Source: JAYOEY01 sp038120295 (lineage in GTDB: Bacteria; Pseudomonadota; Alphaproteobacteria; MPNO01; UBA2964). From it: DNA of 64,000 nt. Under the pieces are notes generated by a model. The model was given only the letters and a program-made list of their open reading frames with translations. It did no database searches and was not told the DNA's origin. The position numbers and the translations under genes were made by a program. The stretch is taken from assembly GCA_038120295.1 (NCBI GenBank), contig JAYOLL010000017.1:1-64000 (forward strand), in the 5' to 3' direction. This document shows positions 32,527 through 42,309 of the stretch, one piece after another. How positions within the stretch are numbered: position 1 is the first letter of the stretch; the number at the start of each line of letters is the position of its first letter.

Positions 32527-34854
32527 ATGAAATACCTGTCGATTTTCCTCCTCCTGTTCGCGGTACTGTCGGTCGGCCATTCAGTGCAGTCTGCGCCGGT
32601 CGGCAAAGCGCCCGATACCCGACAGGGCAAAGCTGCGGCGATGGTTCTTGACGGGAACGGCAGCCAGCCCGTGGCCCTGCCCGATGCGGCGGCGCTGGAC
32701 CGGCTGATCCAGACGCTGGAGAACGACGAGGAACGCAAAAAGTTTATCGAAAACCTGAGGACACTCAACCAGTCGCGAAAGAAAGAGCCGCCGAAACCGG
32801 GTACGCCGGAGGCGATAGGCTCTCAACTGCTCGGTTTTCTGTCGCAGAGGATCGACCTGTTCAGCGAAGAATTTGTTCGTGGGGCTCGTGCGATTCTCGA
32901 CCTGCCAAACGTCTATCAATGGGCCGAAAAGCAGCTGAACGATCCCGCGCTTCGCGCTCGCTGGTACGAAATTATCTGGAAGCTCGCTCTTGCTCTCGCG
33001 GCCGGTCTGGTTGCTGAATGGCTCCTGCGCTATACGCTATCCCGTCCGCGCATGCGGCTTGAGTCGCGGAATTCTGACCGGTTCTGGGTTAAGGCGCCGT
33101 CTCTCTCCATGCGGACGCTTCTGGACCTTGTCCCAGTTGCGGGCTTCCTGGCTGCCAGCCACGCAGCGCTGAATTTCGTTTCACCCGGCGCCGCTACTCT
33201 CGCGGCGGCGATCATTATGATCAATGCAAACGTGGCGATGCGGGTTCTCGTCGCTCTCGCTCGAATGATCTTTGCGCCGGCGGCTGAGGGCCTTCGGCTG
33301 GTGCCGATGCGGAACGAGGACGCCAATTACGTCTTTATCTGGATCCGACGTTTCGGTCAGGTGTCGATTTACGGTTACGGTGCGGTTGCTGCATCGGTAG
33401 CGCTGGGCCTGCCCATCGGTGGCGGCAATACGGTATACAAGGTTCTCGGTTTTCTCGTGGCGCTTATGGCCGTGGTGCTCGTCCTGCAAAATCGCGTGGG
33501 GATTTCTCACCGACTTCGCGGCGAGTCCGAAAATGGGAACAGTCGCCTGCGGGCCCGCCTGGCCGATATCTGGCATGTGCTTGCAATTCTGTATGTCGCC
33601 GCGCTTTACGCGGTGTGGGCGCTCGCCGTAGAAGATGGTTTCGAATATCTGATCCAGGCCACTCTGCTGACTCTGGCGATCATCGTAGCGGCGAAACTGG
33701 CGCTGGCCGGATTCGACCGCCTTGCCCGCAAAATTTTCGATTTGCGTCCGGAAATCCGCGATCGCTACCCGGGTCTTGAGCAACGCGCAAATCGCTACCT
33801 GCCGCTTCTGGAGAAGGCAGCCGGCGTGGCGGTATGGTTGGTCGCGGTTTTTGCGACTCTTGAAGTCTGGGGAATCGATTCCTTTTCCTGGATTACCTCG
33901 CCCCTTGGACAACGCGTGGCTGGCAGTCTCGTGACCATCGCCGTTCTGGCGGTCCTCGGAATTCTGTTCTGGGAAATGACCAGCGCCATGATCGAGCGCT
34001 ATCTGTCGCGCAAGCCCGGCGATGTTTCGGCGAGAGCCAAAACGCTTCTTCCGTTAATGCGCACGACGTTGCTGGTCGTGCTGGTGACGATGTTCGCCAT
34101 GGTCAGCCTGTCGGAGCTGGGGCTGAATATCGGTCCTCTGCTGGCCGGCGCCGGCGTTATCGGGCTCGCTATCGGATTTGGCGCGCAGACGCTAGTCAAG
34201 GACATTATTACCGGTCTGTTTATCCTGATCGAGGATCACATCGCAGTCGGCGACGTGATTAAGGTCGGCTCGCACGCAGGCGTGATCGAGGCGCTGTCGC
34301 TCCGGACCATCAAGCTGCGGGATGTTGCCGGCGTGGTGCACGTGATCCCGTTCAGCGAAGTCACGACGCTCGAGAACATGACCAAGGATTTTTCACGTTA
34401 CGTGTTCGAGGTCGGGGTCGCCTACCGCGAGGATACGGATCATGTCGTCTCCGTCCTGCAGGCTCTGGGTGACGAGATGAAGGCCGACCCGGCCTATGCT
34501 GACGACATCGTGGGGCCCTTCGAAGTTCTCGGCGTCGACAGCTTTGGCGACAATGCGGTTATCATCAAGGCGCGGATCACCACCAGGCCGATCAAGCAAT
34601 GGGGCATCGGGCGCGAGTTTAACCGGCGCATGAAGAAGCGCTTCGACGAGCTCGGGATCGAAATTCCGTTCCCCCACCGGACGATCTATTTCGGTGAGGA
34701 CAGATCCGGCAATGCGCCGCCGGCGAGAATCGTCACCGGTGTTGCGACGGGTGGCAGCGTTGCAGCAACCGCTGCGCCAGTTGAGACGCCGGTGACGTCC
34801 GATACGCTTGTTCCCGGCAGCGGCGGCGCCGATCTGCCGTCGGACGGCGAATAA
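32527..34854 (+). CDS. Mechanosensitive ion channel (MscS family, large form)
   Basis: 775 residues, much longer than E. coli MscS (286). A signal peptide (YLSIFLLLFAVLSVGHSVQS), a periplasmic region with a proline-rich patch and several transmembrane helices precede the MscS core at about 500-730. The pore helix is LLAGAGVIGLAIGFGAQTLVKDIITGLFILIED, followed by the beta domain (VGDVIKVG, VVHVIPFSEV). It releases solutes upon osmotic downshock, and the large forms resemble YbiO/MscK-type channels. Monocistronic or with the downstream dioxygenase gene (18 bp). Confidence 0.93.
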   Translation: MKYLSIFLLLFAVLSVGHSVQSAPVGKAPDTRQGKAAAMVLDGNGSQPVALPDAAALDRLIQTLENDEERKKFIENLRTLNQSRKKEPPKPGTPEAIGSQLLGFLSQRIDLFSEEFVRGARAILDLPNVYQWAEKQLNDPALRARWYEIIWKLALALAAGLVAEWLLRYTLSRPRMRLESRNSDRFWVKAPSLSMRTLLDLVPVAGFLAASHAALNFVSPGAATLAAAIIMINANVAMRVLVALARMIFAPAAEGLRLVPMRNEDANYVFIWIRRFGQVSIYGYGAVAASVALGLPIGGGNTVYKVLGFLVALMAVVLVLQNRVGISHRLRGESENGNSRLRARLADIWHVLAILYVAALYAVWALAVEDGFEYLIQATLLTLAIIVAAKLALAGFDRLARKIFDLRPEIRDRYPGLEQRANRYLPLLEKAAGVAVWLVAVFATLEVWGIDSFSWITSPLGQRVAGSLVTIAVLAVLGILFWEMTSAMIERYLSRKPGDVSARAKTLLPLMRTTLLVVLVTMFAMVSLSELGLNIGPLLAGAGVIGLAIGFGAQTLVKDIITGLFILIEDHIAVGDVIKVGSHAGVIEALSLRTIKLRDVAGVVHVIPFSEVTTLENMTKDFSRYVFEVGVAYREDTDHVVSVLQALGDEMKADPAYADDIVGPFEVLGVDSFGDNAVIIKARITTRPIKQWGIGREFNRRMKKRFDELGIEIPFPHRTIYFGEDRSGNAPPARIVTGVATGGSVAATAAPVETPVTSDTLVPGSGGADLPSDGE

Positions 34855-34872
34855 TGGCTAAATGAGGGAAAC

Positions 34873-35712
34873 ATGAGCATTGTCGGCGCGATCGTCATCG
34901 AAAAATCCGCGCCTGCGCTTGGCGCGAGAGTGACCGGCCTCGATCTGCGCCAGGCTATCGACGATGGGACGGCGCAGTTTCTGCGCGACGCCTTTGCCGA
35001 GCATGCGGTGTTGTGCGTATCGGATCAGAAGATCACGCCGCGCGATCATGCCGCCTTCGCCCGTCTGTTCGGTCGGGTGGACTCGGATGCCACGCGCCTT
35101 CAGGAGAACCCCGATGAAACGAGTTCCCGACGCGGGGTGATGCTGGTCAGCAACATCAAGAAGGATGGGGTTCCCATCGGCGTCTTGCCGGAAGGCGAGA
35201 TGCATTTTCATTCCGACGGTTCGCACCGCGAGACGCCGTACCGGGCGACCACTCTTTTCGCCATCAAGGTGCCGTCACGCGGCGGCGATACGCTGTTCGC
35301 GTCGATGGCGGCGGCATTCGAAGCCCTGCCTGTCGATCTTCGGGACAGGCTCGACGGGCTCAACGCCAACCATGTGTTCAACTACAACAGGACGACGCGC
35401 GAAGAGATGCGTGAAGACGCGCCTGTCGTCGTGCATCCGCTGGTCCGGACGCATCCCGATAACGGACGCAAGTCGCTTTATCTGAGCCGTCTGATGACCC
35501 GCGATATCGTCGGGATGGACCGGCAGGAAAGCGACGACCTCCTTGAATTCCTGTTCGATCACTGCGAGCAGCCCGAGTTCGTCTACGCTCACAAATGGAC
35601 TCCCGGAGACCTCGTGATCTGGGACAATCGCTGCGTCAATCACGCACGTACCGATTTCCCACCGGAAGAGCCCCGGCTGCTGCGCCGGTACACGGTTTCG
35701 GAACCGGAGTAA
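34873..35712 (+). CDS. TauD/TfdA family Fe(II)/2-oxoglutarate dioxygenase
   Basis: 279-residue double-stranded beta-helix enzyme. The iron ligands are the His and Asp of MHFHSDGSHRE and the distal His in NRCVNHARTDF; the 2-oxoglutarate Arg is in RLLRRYTV near the C-terminus. Family members hydroxylate taurine, 2,4-D, sulfonates or other small acids. GAGGGAAAC precedes the ATG. The adjacent genes do not reveal the substrate. Confidence 0.9.
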   Translation: MSIVGAIVIEKSAPALGARVTGLDLRQAIDDGTAQFLRDAFAEHAVLCVSDQKITPRDHAAFARLFGRVDSDATRLQENPDETSSRRGVMLVSNIKKDGVPIGVLPEGEMHFHSDGSHRETPYRATTLFAIKVPSRGGDTLFASMAAAFEALPVDLRDRLDGLNANHVFNYNRTTREEMREDAPVVVHPLVRTHPDNGRKSLYLSRLMTRDIVGMDRQESDDLLEFLFDHCEQPEFVYAHKWTPGDLVIWDNRCVNHARTDFPPEEPRLLRRYTVSEPE

Positions 35713-35793
35713 CTGCCGGAATCGGCCTGAATCGTTGACAAACAACAGGTCCAGGCCTAAGTGTCCGGCCTTTCAACAGACCGGAGTCGACCC

Positions 35794-36972
35794 GTGACAA
35801 ACGCGGTGATGCCCAGCTATGCGCGTATCGATATCGCCTTCGAAAGGGGCGAGGGCGCCTATCTCTATACAGCGGACGGGAGCCGCTATCTCGACTTCGC
35901 CTCCGGCGTGGCGGTGAATTCGCTCGGTCATGGCCATCCGCATCTCGTTGCGGCGCTCAAGGATCAGGCGGAAACGCTCTGGCACTGTTCCAATCTGTAC
36001 CGGATTCCCGGTCAGGAACGGCTCGCCGAGCGGCTGGTCGCCAACAGCTTCGCCGATACGGCGTTCTTCTGTAATTCCGGCGCCGAAGCCGTCGAGGCAG
36101 GGCTCAAGATCGTTCGCAAATATCAGGACTCGACCGGCGCTACGGAACGCTACCGGACGATCGTATTCGAGGGCAGCTTCCACGGTCGGACGATTTCGAC
36201 CATCTCTGCCGGCGCCAACGATGCGCACCGTGCCGGGTTCGGCCCGATGCTCGACGGTTTCGATCGCGTGGCGTTCGGCAACCTCAACGAAGTTCGCAAT
36301 GCGGTGACGGAGGAAACCGCGGCAATTCTGGTTGAGACAATCCAGGGAGAAGGCGGCATCCGGCCAGCCGATGCGTCGTTCCTCCGCGGGCTGCGGGAGA
36401 CCTGCGACGAGTACGGCCTGTTACTGTTCTTCGACGAGGTCCAGACCGGCATGGGGCGGACAGGTACGCTGTTCGGGTACGAGCAAAGCGGCGTCGCACC
36501 GGATGTCATGTCGCTTGCCAAGGGGCTCGGCGGCGGATTCCCCATCGGCGTGTGCCTGGCCACCGAGGCGGCCGCCGCCGGCATTACGCCCGGAACGCAC
36601 GGCAGTACCTTTGGCGGCAATCCGCTGGCCTGCGCTGCCGGCAATGCCGTGCTCGATGTGATGCTTGAAGACGGATTCCTGGAAAGCGCGCGGGCGATGG
36701 GCGAAAAGCTGTTCGCCCGGATCGCGCGGCTGGGCGAAAAATATCCGTCGGCGATCGCCGAGGTGCGCGGCGCCGGGCTGATGATCGGCGTCAAATGTGC
36801 CGTCCCGGCCGGCGAGATGGTGACCGCCTGCCGCGAGGCAGGGCTGCTGACGGTGCCGGCTGGCGACAATGTGATGCGCCTGCTGCCGCCGCTCATCATC
36901 GATGACAGCCATATCGCCGAAGCGGCGGAAAAGGTGGAGGCGGCCTGCCAGGCTGCGGCGGGCAATGGCTGA
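35794..36972 (+). CDS. argD: Acetylornithine aminotransferase
   Basis: PLP class III aminotransferase of 392 residues in the arginine pathway. Motifs: YLDFASGVAVNSLGHGHPHLV, NSGAEAVEAGLKI, EGSFHGRT, FFDEVQTGMGRTG and the PLP Lys in SLAKGLGGGFPIG. The GTG at 35794 (MTNAVMPSYARIDIAFERG) is chosen over GTG 35761 because GGAG at 35783-35786 is spaced seven bases from it and the N-terminus then matches the family. It overlaps argF by 8 bp. Confidence 0.94.
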   Translation: MTNAVMPSYARIDIAFERGEGAYLYTADGSRYLDFASGVAVNSLGHGHPHLVAALKDQAETLWHCSNLYRIPGQERLAERLVANSFADTAFFCNSGAEAVEAGLKIVRKYQDSTGATERYRTIVFEGSFHGRTISTISAGANDAHRAGFGPMLDGFDRVAFGNLNEVRNAVTEETAAILVETIQGEGGIRPADASFLRGLRETCDEYGLLLFFDEVQTGMGRTGTLFGYEQSGVAPDVMSLAKGLGGGFPIGVCLATEAAAAGITPGTHGSTFGGNPLACAAGNAVLDVMLEDGFLESARAMGEKLFARIARLGEKYPSAIAEVRGAGLMIGVKCAVPAGEMVTACREAGLLTVPAGDNVMRLLPPLIIDDSHIAEAAEKVEAACQAAAGNG

Positions 36973-37882
36973 TACAGGGGCATCGCCGAAACATTTCATC
37001 GATCTCGACGCGATTCCCGCGGAAGACCTGCGGCGGATCGTGGATCTTGGTTGCGATTTTCGCGACGGCAAGGGACCTGCCGCACCGCTGGCCGGGAAAA
37101 TGCTGGCGATGATTTTCGAAAAGCCGTCCACCCGGACACGGGTGTCGTTCGAGGTCGGGATGAAACAGCTCGGCGGTGATGCGGTGATCCTGAACCAGAA
37201 CGACATGCAGATCGGCAGGGGAGAGACCATTGCCGATACCGCGCGAGTCCTGAGCCGGTACGTCGACGCGGTGACGCTTCGGACCAACGATCCGGACAAG
37301 CTCGACGAGCTGGCCCAGAACGCGACCATCCCGGTGATCAACGCGCTGAGCGACCGATCGCACCCCTGCCAGCTCATGGCGGATATCATGACCTTCGAAC
37401 AGCATCGCGGCCCGATCGCCGGGCGCACCGTTTCGTGGGTCGGCGACGGCAACAACATGGCGACGTCCTGGATTCAGGCTGCCGCGCGTTTCGGCTTCAC
37501 GCTCCGGCTGGCCTGCCCTGCGGAACTCGCGCCCGATCTGCGCGATGTCGACTGGGCGCGCGCGGAAGGTGCGACGGTCGAACTCACCGTAGACCCGAAA
37601 GAAGCAGTCAACGGCGCGGACTGCGTGGTCACCGACACCTGGGTGTCGATGGGCGATCAGCCCGGTGAACGGCGAAACAGGCTTCTGACACCCTATCGCG
37701 TCGATGGCGAACTCATGGGGTGCGCCGCGCCGGATGCGATTTTCATGCACTGCCTGCCCGCGCATCGCGGCGAAGAGGTTTCCTCCGATGTGCTGGACGG
37801 ACCGCAGTCGGTCGTCTGGGACGAAGCGGAAAACAGGCTTCATGCCCAGAAGGGCGTCCTGCTCTGGTGCTTCGGTCAATGA
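36965..37882 (+). CDS. argF: Ornithine carbamoyltransferase
   Basis: 305 residues, converting ornithine and carbamoyl phosphate to citrulline. The carbamoyl phosphate loop is EKPSTRTRVSFE, HPCQLMADIMTF is the second anchor, and MHCLPAHRGEEV carries the catalytic Cys. It begins within the argD 3' end and its TGA overlaps the hslO ATG at 37879-37882, so argD-argF-hslO are translationally coupled. Confidence 0.96.
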   Translation: MADTGASPKHFIDLDAIPAEDLRRIVDLGCDFRDGKGPAAPLAGKMLAMIFEKPSTRTRVSFEVGMKQLGGDAVILNQNDMQIGRGETIADTARVLSRYVDAVTLRTNDPDKLDELAQNATIPVINALSDRSHPCQLMADIMTFEQHRGPIAGRTVSWVGDGNNMATSWIQAAARFGFTLRLACPAELAPDLRDVDWARAEGATVELTVDPKEAVNGADCVVTDTWVSMGDQPGERRNRLLTPYRVDGELMGCAAPDAIFMHCLPAHRGEEVSSDVLDGPQSVVWDEAENRLHAQKGVLLWCFGQ

Positions 37883-38853
37883 CCGACGATGGGTCGGGAG
37901 GTGGACAGGAAGACGGTTCCGACAACCTGATCCTTCCATTCCAGCTCGAAACGATGGCGGCCCAGGGACGGCTCGTGCGCCTTGGCTCGGCTGTCCAGGA
38001 CGTTGTCGAGGCGCACGATTACCCCGACGCGGTTTCCCATCTTCTGGCGGACGCCCAGGCGGTCGCAGGGCTGCTGGCGGGTATCCTGAAATTTGACGGG
38101 GTGCTCACCTTTCAGACCAAGGGCGATGGGCCGGTCAATATCCTGGTGGTCGACGTGACCAGCGATGGCGCGATGCGCGGTTATGCCCAGTTCGACGCCG
38201 CAGCGGTTGCAAGAAGCAGCGCCGCGGAGACCGGTCCGCAGCAGATGGTGCCGCGGCTGCTCGGCAACGGCTACTTGGCGATCACGGTCGATCAGGGCGC
38301 GGACACGCAACGCTATCAGGGCATCGTGGAGCTTCAGGGCGCGACGCTGGCCGACTGCGCGCACGATTATCTGCGGCAATCGGCGCAGATCGATGCGGTC
38401 ATAAAGCTGGCGGCGGCGCGTGTCGCAGGCGCCGATGGAAGGCCGCGCTGGCGGTCGGGCGGGATCCTGCTGCAGCGGATGGCGCAGCTGGGCGTCCAGG
38501 ACCAGTCGGGCGATTCCCGGGACCCCGAGATGGAAGAAGCCTGGCGCCGCGCGGTGGTTCTGCTGGGTAGCAGCACATCGGACGAGCTGACCGATCCTTC
38601 GCTTCGCCCTAACGATCTTCTTTACCGCCTGTTCAACGAGGACGGCGTCCGCGTGTTCGACACGTCGCCGCTGTTCATGAAATGCCGTTGTTCGCGTGAC
38701 CGGGTGGCGGAAGTTCTGAAATCCTTCCCGCGTAGCGAGATCGAGACCATGAAGGATGGCGACGACGTTTCGGTGACCTGCGAATTCTGCAACGCGGACT
38801 ACCGCTTCGATCCGGAGGCGGTCGAGGCGCTCTATGCCGACGACGTCAAATAA
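37879..38853 (+). CDS. hslO: Redox-regulated chaperone Hsp33
   Basis: 324 residues. The N-terminal Hsp33 domain (FQLETMAAQGRLVRLG, LADAQAVAGLLAGILKFDG) and the C-terminal redox switch, CRC followed after about 33 residues by CEFC, are complete. Oxidation of these zinc-binding Cys activates its holdase activity against unfolded proteins. The start ATG overlaps the argF stop in ATGA. This argF-hslO linkage is common in alphaproteobacteria. Confidence 0.95.
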   Translation: MTDDGSGGGQEDGSDNLILPFQLETMAAQGRLVRLGSAVQDVVEAHDYPDAVSHLLADAQAVAGLLAGILKFDGVLTFQTKGDGPVNILVVDVTSDGAMRGYAQFDAAAVARSSAAETGPQQMVPRLLGNGYLAITVDQGADTQRYQGIVELQGATLADCAHDYLRQSAQIDAVIKLAAARVAGADGRPRWRSGGILLQRMAQLGVQDQSGDSRDPEMEEAWRRAVVLLGSSTSDELTDPSLRPNDLLYRLFNEDGVRVFDTSPLFMKCRCSRDRVAEVLKSFPRSEIETMKDGDDVSVTCEFCNADYRFDPEAVEALYADDVK

Positions 38854-38951
38854 CCGTCGCATTTCGGGTTCATCCTTCTGCTGATTCTTGAAACCGCGCT
38901 CTCCGTCGTGCGAAAGTCCGGAACGGTGCGCAATCAGTACGGTGAGGTTAG

Positions 38952-39539
38952 ATGAGACATATTGTCCTGCTGTTTTTGGCCATCGGTTTTTTGCCGCTCG
39001 CAGGGTGTGAGACCACACCGGCATCGCGGCAGTTCGCCGAGCTTCGCTTCAGCCATTTGCCGCATATCCGTCTGAATGTGGGGAACGTCGAGGTCGTCGA
39101 GCAGTACCAGACCAACCCGGCGAGCCCGCATGTCGAGGCGGAGTTCCCTGTCCCGCCGGCATCGGTCGCGGCGCAATGGGCGCGCGACCGGCTGAAAGCG
39201 ACGGGCGGCACGAATATCGTCCGGGCCACGGTCGTCAACGGCGCGGTTATCGAGGTGCCGCTCAAACGGACGACCGGGGTCAAGGGCGTGTTTACCACCG
39301 ATCAGTCCGAACGGTACGATACGAACCTGGAGCTCCGGATCCAGATACTCGCGCCGGGCGGCCGCGAACTCGCAGCGGTCTCTTCGCGCGCGACACGGTC
39401 GCGGACGGTGCCGGAAAACGTCACGCTGGCGGAACGCGAAAAGATCTGGTTCGCCATCACCGAGGCGTTGATGAACGATCTGAACGGTTCGCTCGAACAG
39501 CAGGTCCGGCAGCATTTCTCGCGCTGGATCGTGCGCTGA
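38952..39539 (+). CDS. Hypothetical lipoprotein
   Basis: 195 residues with a lipoprotein signal peptide (IVLLFLAIGFLPLAGCETT), lipidated Cys near residue 19. The rest appears beta-rich with segments such as VEVVEQYQTNPASPHVE and YDTNLELRIQILAPGGREL, ending in an amphipathic helix LMNDLNGSLEQQVRQHFSRW. I do not recognise the family; similar envelope proteins of unknown role exist in Rhodospirillales. It stands alone between hslO and the cupin gene. Confidence 0.7.
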   Translation: MRHIVLLFLAIGFLPLAGCETTPASRQFAELRFSHLPHIRLNVGNVEVVEQYQTNPASPHVEAEFPVPPASVAAQWARDRLKATGGTNIVRATVVNGAVIEVPLKRTTGVKGVFTTDQSERYDTNLELRIQILAPGGRELAAVSSRATRSRTVPENVTLAEREKIWFAITEALMNDLNGSLEQQVRQHFSRWIVR

Positions 39540-39625
39540 TCCCGGCCCAACCATAGCCTGCGCGCTTGACGCGCTGTTCCAGAAGGCCGCTAATATCGCC
39601 CATTCCCGTAAAGGAGGGCGGTTTC

Positions 39626-40045
39626 ATGGCCATTAACGTTATCGATGTCGGCGAAGTCGCGCATGCCGAGAAGAAGCGCACCAAGGTTTTCACGACCCGA
39701 AAGATGCATGCCTGGGTGCATTACTATCCCAACCCGGGCGATCACGATGACATGCACTGCCATAATCAGGACCAGACCTTTATCTGCTTCGAGGGCCAGT
39801 GCACGATGCGCTTCCCGGACGGAGGCAAGGCTGTGCTGAACCCCGGCATGGCGGCGCTGATACAGGGCGGCAGCTTCTACCAGCTCGAAAATTCGGGCGA
39901 CGGGCCCATGGTCATGATGGGCAACCGGTCCGGTCATCAGGACGACGTCATGATCATCGATTACGAAACGCGCAAGGACGTCCGAGAGAAGTACGGTACC
40001 GGGCAGGTGCGTATCCACGACAAGGACGAAGCGCCGGTCCGCTGA
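39626..40045 (+). CDS. Cupin domain protein
   Basis: 139-residue single cupin. The metal motif is HYYPNPGDHDDMHCHNQDQ with E in CFEGQCTMRFPDGGK, and the second motif lies around NPGMAALIQGG. ATG 39626 is fixed by AAGGAGGG at 39611-39618; a frame from 39566 is only an upstream extension. Small cupins serve as dioxygenases, isomerases or ligand-binding regulators. A terminator follows. Confidence 0.88.
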   Translation: MAINVIDVGEVAHAEKKRTKVFTTRKMHAWVHYYPNPGDHDDMHCHNQDQTFICFEGQCTMRFPDGGKAVLNPGMAALIQGGSFYQLENSGDGPMVMMGNRSGHQDDVMIIDYETRKDVREKYGTGQVRIHDKDEAPVR

Positions 40046-40081
40046 AGGGGCTTCTTCCCGAGCCTTCTGCCCGAGACAGGA

Positions 40082-40107
40082 AGCGGTCCCCGCAGACCGC
40101 TCTTTTT
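40082..40107 (+). terminator. Intrinsic terminator after cupin gene
   Basis: A 7-bp stem AGCGGTC/GACCGCT with loop CCCGCA is followed by C and a run of five T, about 37 bp past the cupin stop and before the convergent trkH gene. Confidence 0.82.
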
Positions 40108-40114
40108 CCGTTCC

Positions 40115-41563
40115 CTATCCGCGCCAGAAAGACGGCAGGAACAGAACCAGCACGGTAAACAGCTCCAGCCGGCCAAGGATCATGCCGGCGGAAAGCAGCC
40201 ATTTCGCTGTGTCCGGCAGCGATGCAAACGTGCCGTCGGGTCCGATAAGCGGGCCCATGGCCGGGCCGACATTGCAGATCGCGGTAGCCGCGCCGCTGAC
40301 GGCAGTGACGAAATCCAGCCCTGTCGCAGCGAGCCCGAACGCCAGAAAACCGAATATGGTGATGAACAGAAAGAAGAAGTTCATGACCGACTGGATGACG
40401 TCGTCGCCGATCGGCCGGCGGTTATAATGCGGCACGAATACGCCGTGCGGCTGGAGCAGCCGAAGCATCTGGGTCCGCACGGTGGCTGCCAGCACCTGGA
40501 ACCGGAAAATCTTGATTCCGCAGGCTGTCGACCCGGCGCATCCGCCGATGAACATCAGGAAGAACAGCAGGACGACGGGAAAGGCGCCCCATTTCTGATA
40601 GTCGGCGGAGGTATATCCGGTGCCTGTCATGATAGACACGGTATTGAAGAAGCCCTTGACCAGCGCGTTGTCGGAAGAAGCGATGCCGGTACTCCGGAGC
40701 CACAAGGCAACGACCAGCGATGCGGTGACGGCGGCGACCAGAAACCATCGCACCTGCGTGTCCCGAAACAGCGCCATCGATCCTTCGGCTACGAAGCGGA
40801 GATAGAGGAAGAACGGCAACGCGCCGACGATCATGCCGAGCGTAATGAAGACCTCTATCGACGGGCTGTTGTAAAAGCCGATGGAGGCGTCATGGCTGGA
40901 ATAGCCGCCCGTGGCGATGGTCGTCATCGCGTGGACGGCGGCATCGAACCCGGTCATTCCCAGGAGCCACAGCCCGAACCACCAGATCAGCGTCAGCCCC
41001 GTATAGATGACGGCGATCCAGGCCGCGATCTCGCCGGCCCGCGGCAGCGCTTTTTCCTGGGTCTCGAACGCCTCCACCCTGAACATCTGCATGCCGCCGA
41101 CGCTCAGGATCGGCAGCACTGCAATCGCCATCACGATGATCCCGATACCGCCCAGCCACTGAAGCAGGGCACGCCATAAAATGATGCCCTTCGGTGCGGT
41201 GTCGAGGCCGCTCATCACCGTGGAGCCGGTGGTCGTTATTCCTGACATCGCCTCGAAGAACGCGTCCGTATAGGTGAAACGCAGGTCGGAGAAAGCGAAA
41301 GGCAGGGCGGCGAACATGGTCAGCACAAGCCAGCTCGCCGTGGTCAGCACGAAAGCCTGCCGGATCGAGATGCGCCGGATCGGAGCGCGGTTGGTGAATA
41401 CCAGCACGCCGCCGACGAATATCGTCAGCGTGCCTGCACTGGCGAACACTTTCCAGTCGGGGTGCCCTTCCAGAATGTCGACCGCAAACGGCGCCATCAT
41501 GGCGACCGCAAGCGTCATCAGCAGAAGGCCGATAACAAACAGGGCTGGCCGGAAATCGATCAT
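40115..41563 (-). CDS. trkH: Trk-type potassium uptake protein TrkH
   Basis: 482-residue inner-membrane K+ channel subunit. The four selectivity-filter loops are visible: SGITTTGSTV, TIATGGYSS, MTGTGYTSAD and TAICNVGPAMG. The ATG at 41563 (MIDFRPALF) is preferred over a TTG at 41572. TrkH works with the NAD-gated TrkA, which is not in the window. Convergent with the cupin gene. Confidence 0.94.
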   Translation of the reverse strand: MIDFRPALFVIGLLLMTLAVAMMAPFAVDILEGHPDWKVFASAGTLTIFVGGVLVFTNRAPIRRISIRQAFVLTTASWLVLTMFAALPFAFSDLRFTYTDAFFEAMSGITTTGSTVMSGLDTAPKGIILWRALLQWLGGIGIIVMAIAVLPILSVGGMQMFRVEAFETQEKALPRAGEIAAWIAVIYTGLTLIWWFGLWLLGMTGFDAAVHAMTTIATGGYSSHDASIGFYNSPSIEVFITLGMIVGALPFFLYLRFVAEGSMALFRDTQVRWFLVAAVTASLVVALWLRSTGIASSDNALVKGFFNTVSIMTGTGYTSADYQKWGAFPVVLLFFLMFIGGCAGSTACGIKIFRFQVLAATVRTQMLRLLQPHGVFVPHYNRRPIGDDVIQSVMNFFFLFITIFGFLAFGLAATGLDFVTAVSGAATAICNVGPAMGPLIGPDGTFASLPDTAKWLLSAGMILGRLELFTVLVLFLPSFWRG

Positions 41564-41599
41564 AAGCCCCAATACCGGATGCTGAAGTAAACCCGACCG

Positions 41600-42247
41600 T
41601 CAGGCGATCGTGCCCGGCCCCGAGGTCGGGTTGCCGATCGCCGACAGGAATTCGCGCCTTGTCTCGCCATGGTCGCGGAACGCGCCGATCATCTGGCTTG
41701 TGACCATGGTCAGGCCTGTCTTATGGACGCCGCGGGTTGTCATGCAGCCATGATTGGCTTCGATCACCACGCCAACGCCCTTCGGCTGCAGGACAGTATC
41801 CAGCATGTTGGCGACCTGGGCGGTCATCCTTTCCTGTATCTGAAGTCTCTTTGCATAGGTGTCCACCAGCCGTGCCAGCTTCGATATGCCGACGACCCGG
41901 TTGTTCGGCAGATAGGCGACATGCGCCCGGCCGACGATGGGCGCCAGATGATGTTCGCAATGGGACTCGAACCGGATGTTCCGCAGGATGACCATCTCGT
42001 CGTAGCCCTCGACCTCCTCGAATGTCCTGGACAGGATCTCTTCCGGGTCGACCTCGTATCCTGCAAACCACTCGCCGTACGCCTTGGTGACTCGCTTGGG
42101 CGTATCGAGCAGCCCTTCGCGCTTCGGGTCGTCGCCGGCCCAGCGCAGGAGCGTGCGCACCGCTTCTTCGGCTTCTTCGCGGCTCGGGCGTTCGGGCGCA
42201 GCTTCGGGCGCCGGCGTTGGACGTAGGTTGCCTTTAGGCGTGGCCAA
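41600..42247 (-). CDS. folE: GTP cyclohydrolase I
   Basis: 215 residues, first step of tetrahydrofolate synthesis (GTP to dihydroneopterin triphosphate). Zinc and catalytic motifs ESHCEHHLAPIVG and HGCMTTRGVHKTG, plus LARLVDTYAKRLQIQERMT, are intact, giving the zinc-dependent FolE1 type. A 30-residue Pro/Ala/Glu-rich N-terminal extension precedes the core. Followed by trkH at 36 bp. Confidence 0.96.
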   Translation of the reverse strand: MATPKGNLRPTPAPEAAPERPSREEAEEAVRTLLRWAGDDPKREGLLDTPKRVTKAYGEWFAGYEVDPEEILSRTFEEVEGYDEMVILRNIRFESHCEHHLAPIVGRAHVAYLPNNRVVGISKLARLVDTYAKRLQIQERMTAQVANMLDTVLQPKGVGVVIEANHGCMTTRGVHKTGLTMVTSQMIGAFRDHGETRREFLSAIGNPTSGPGTIA

Positions 42248-42309
42248 TGGATTTTCCTTTCGGTTTGAATCCAGCGCAACGCCTGGCTGCGATGGAAAAC
42301 GGCGGGACG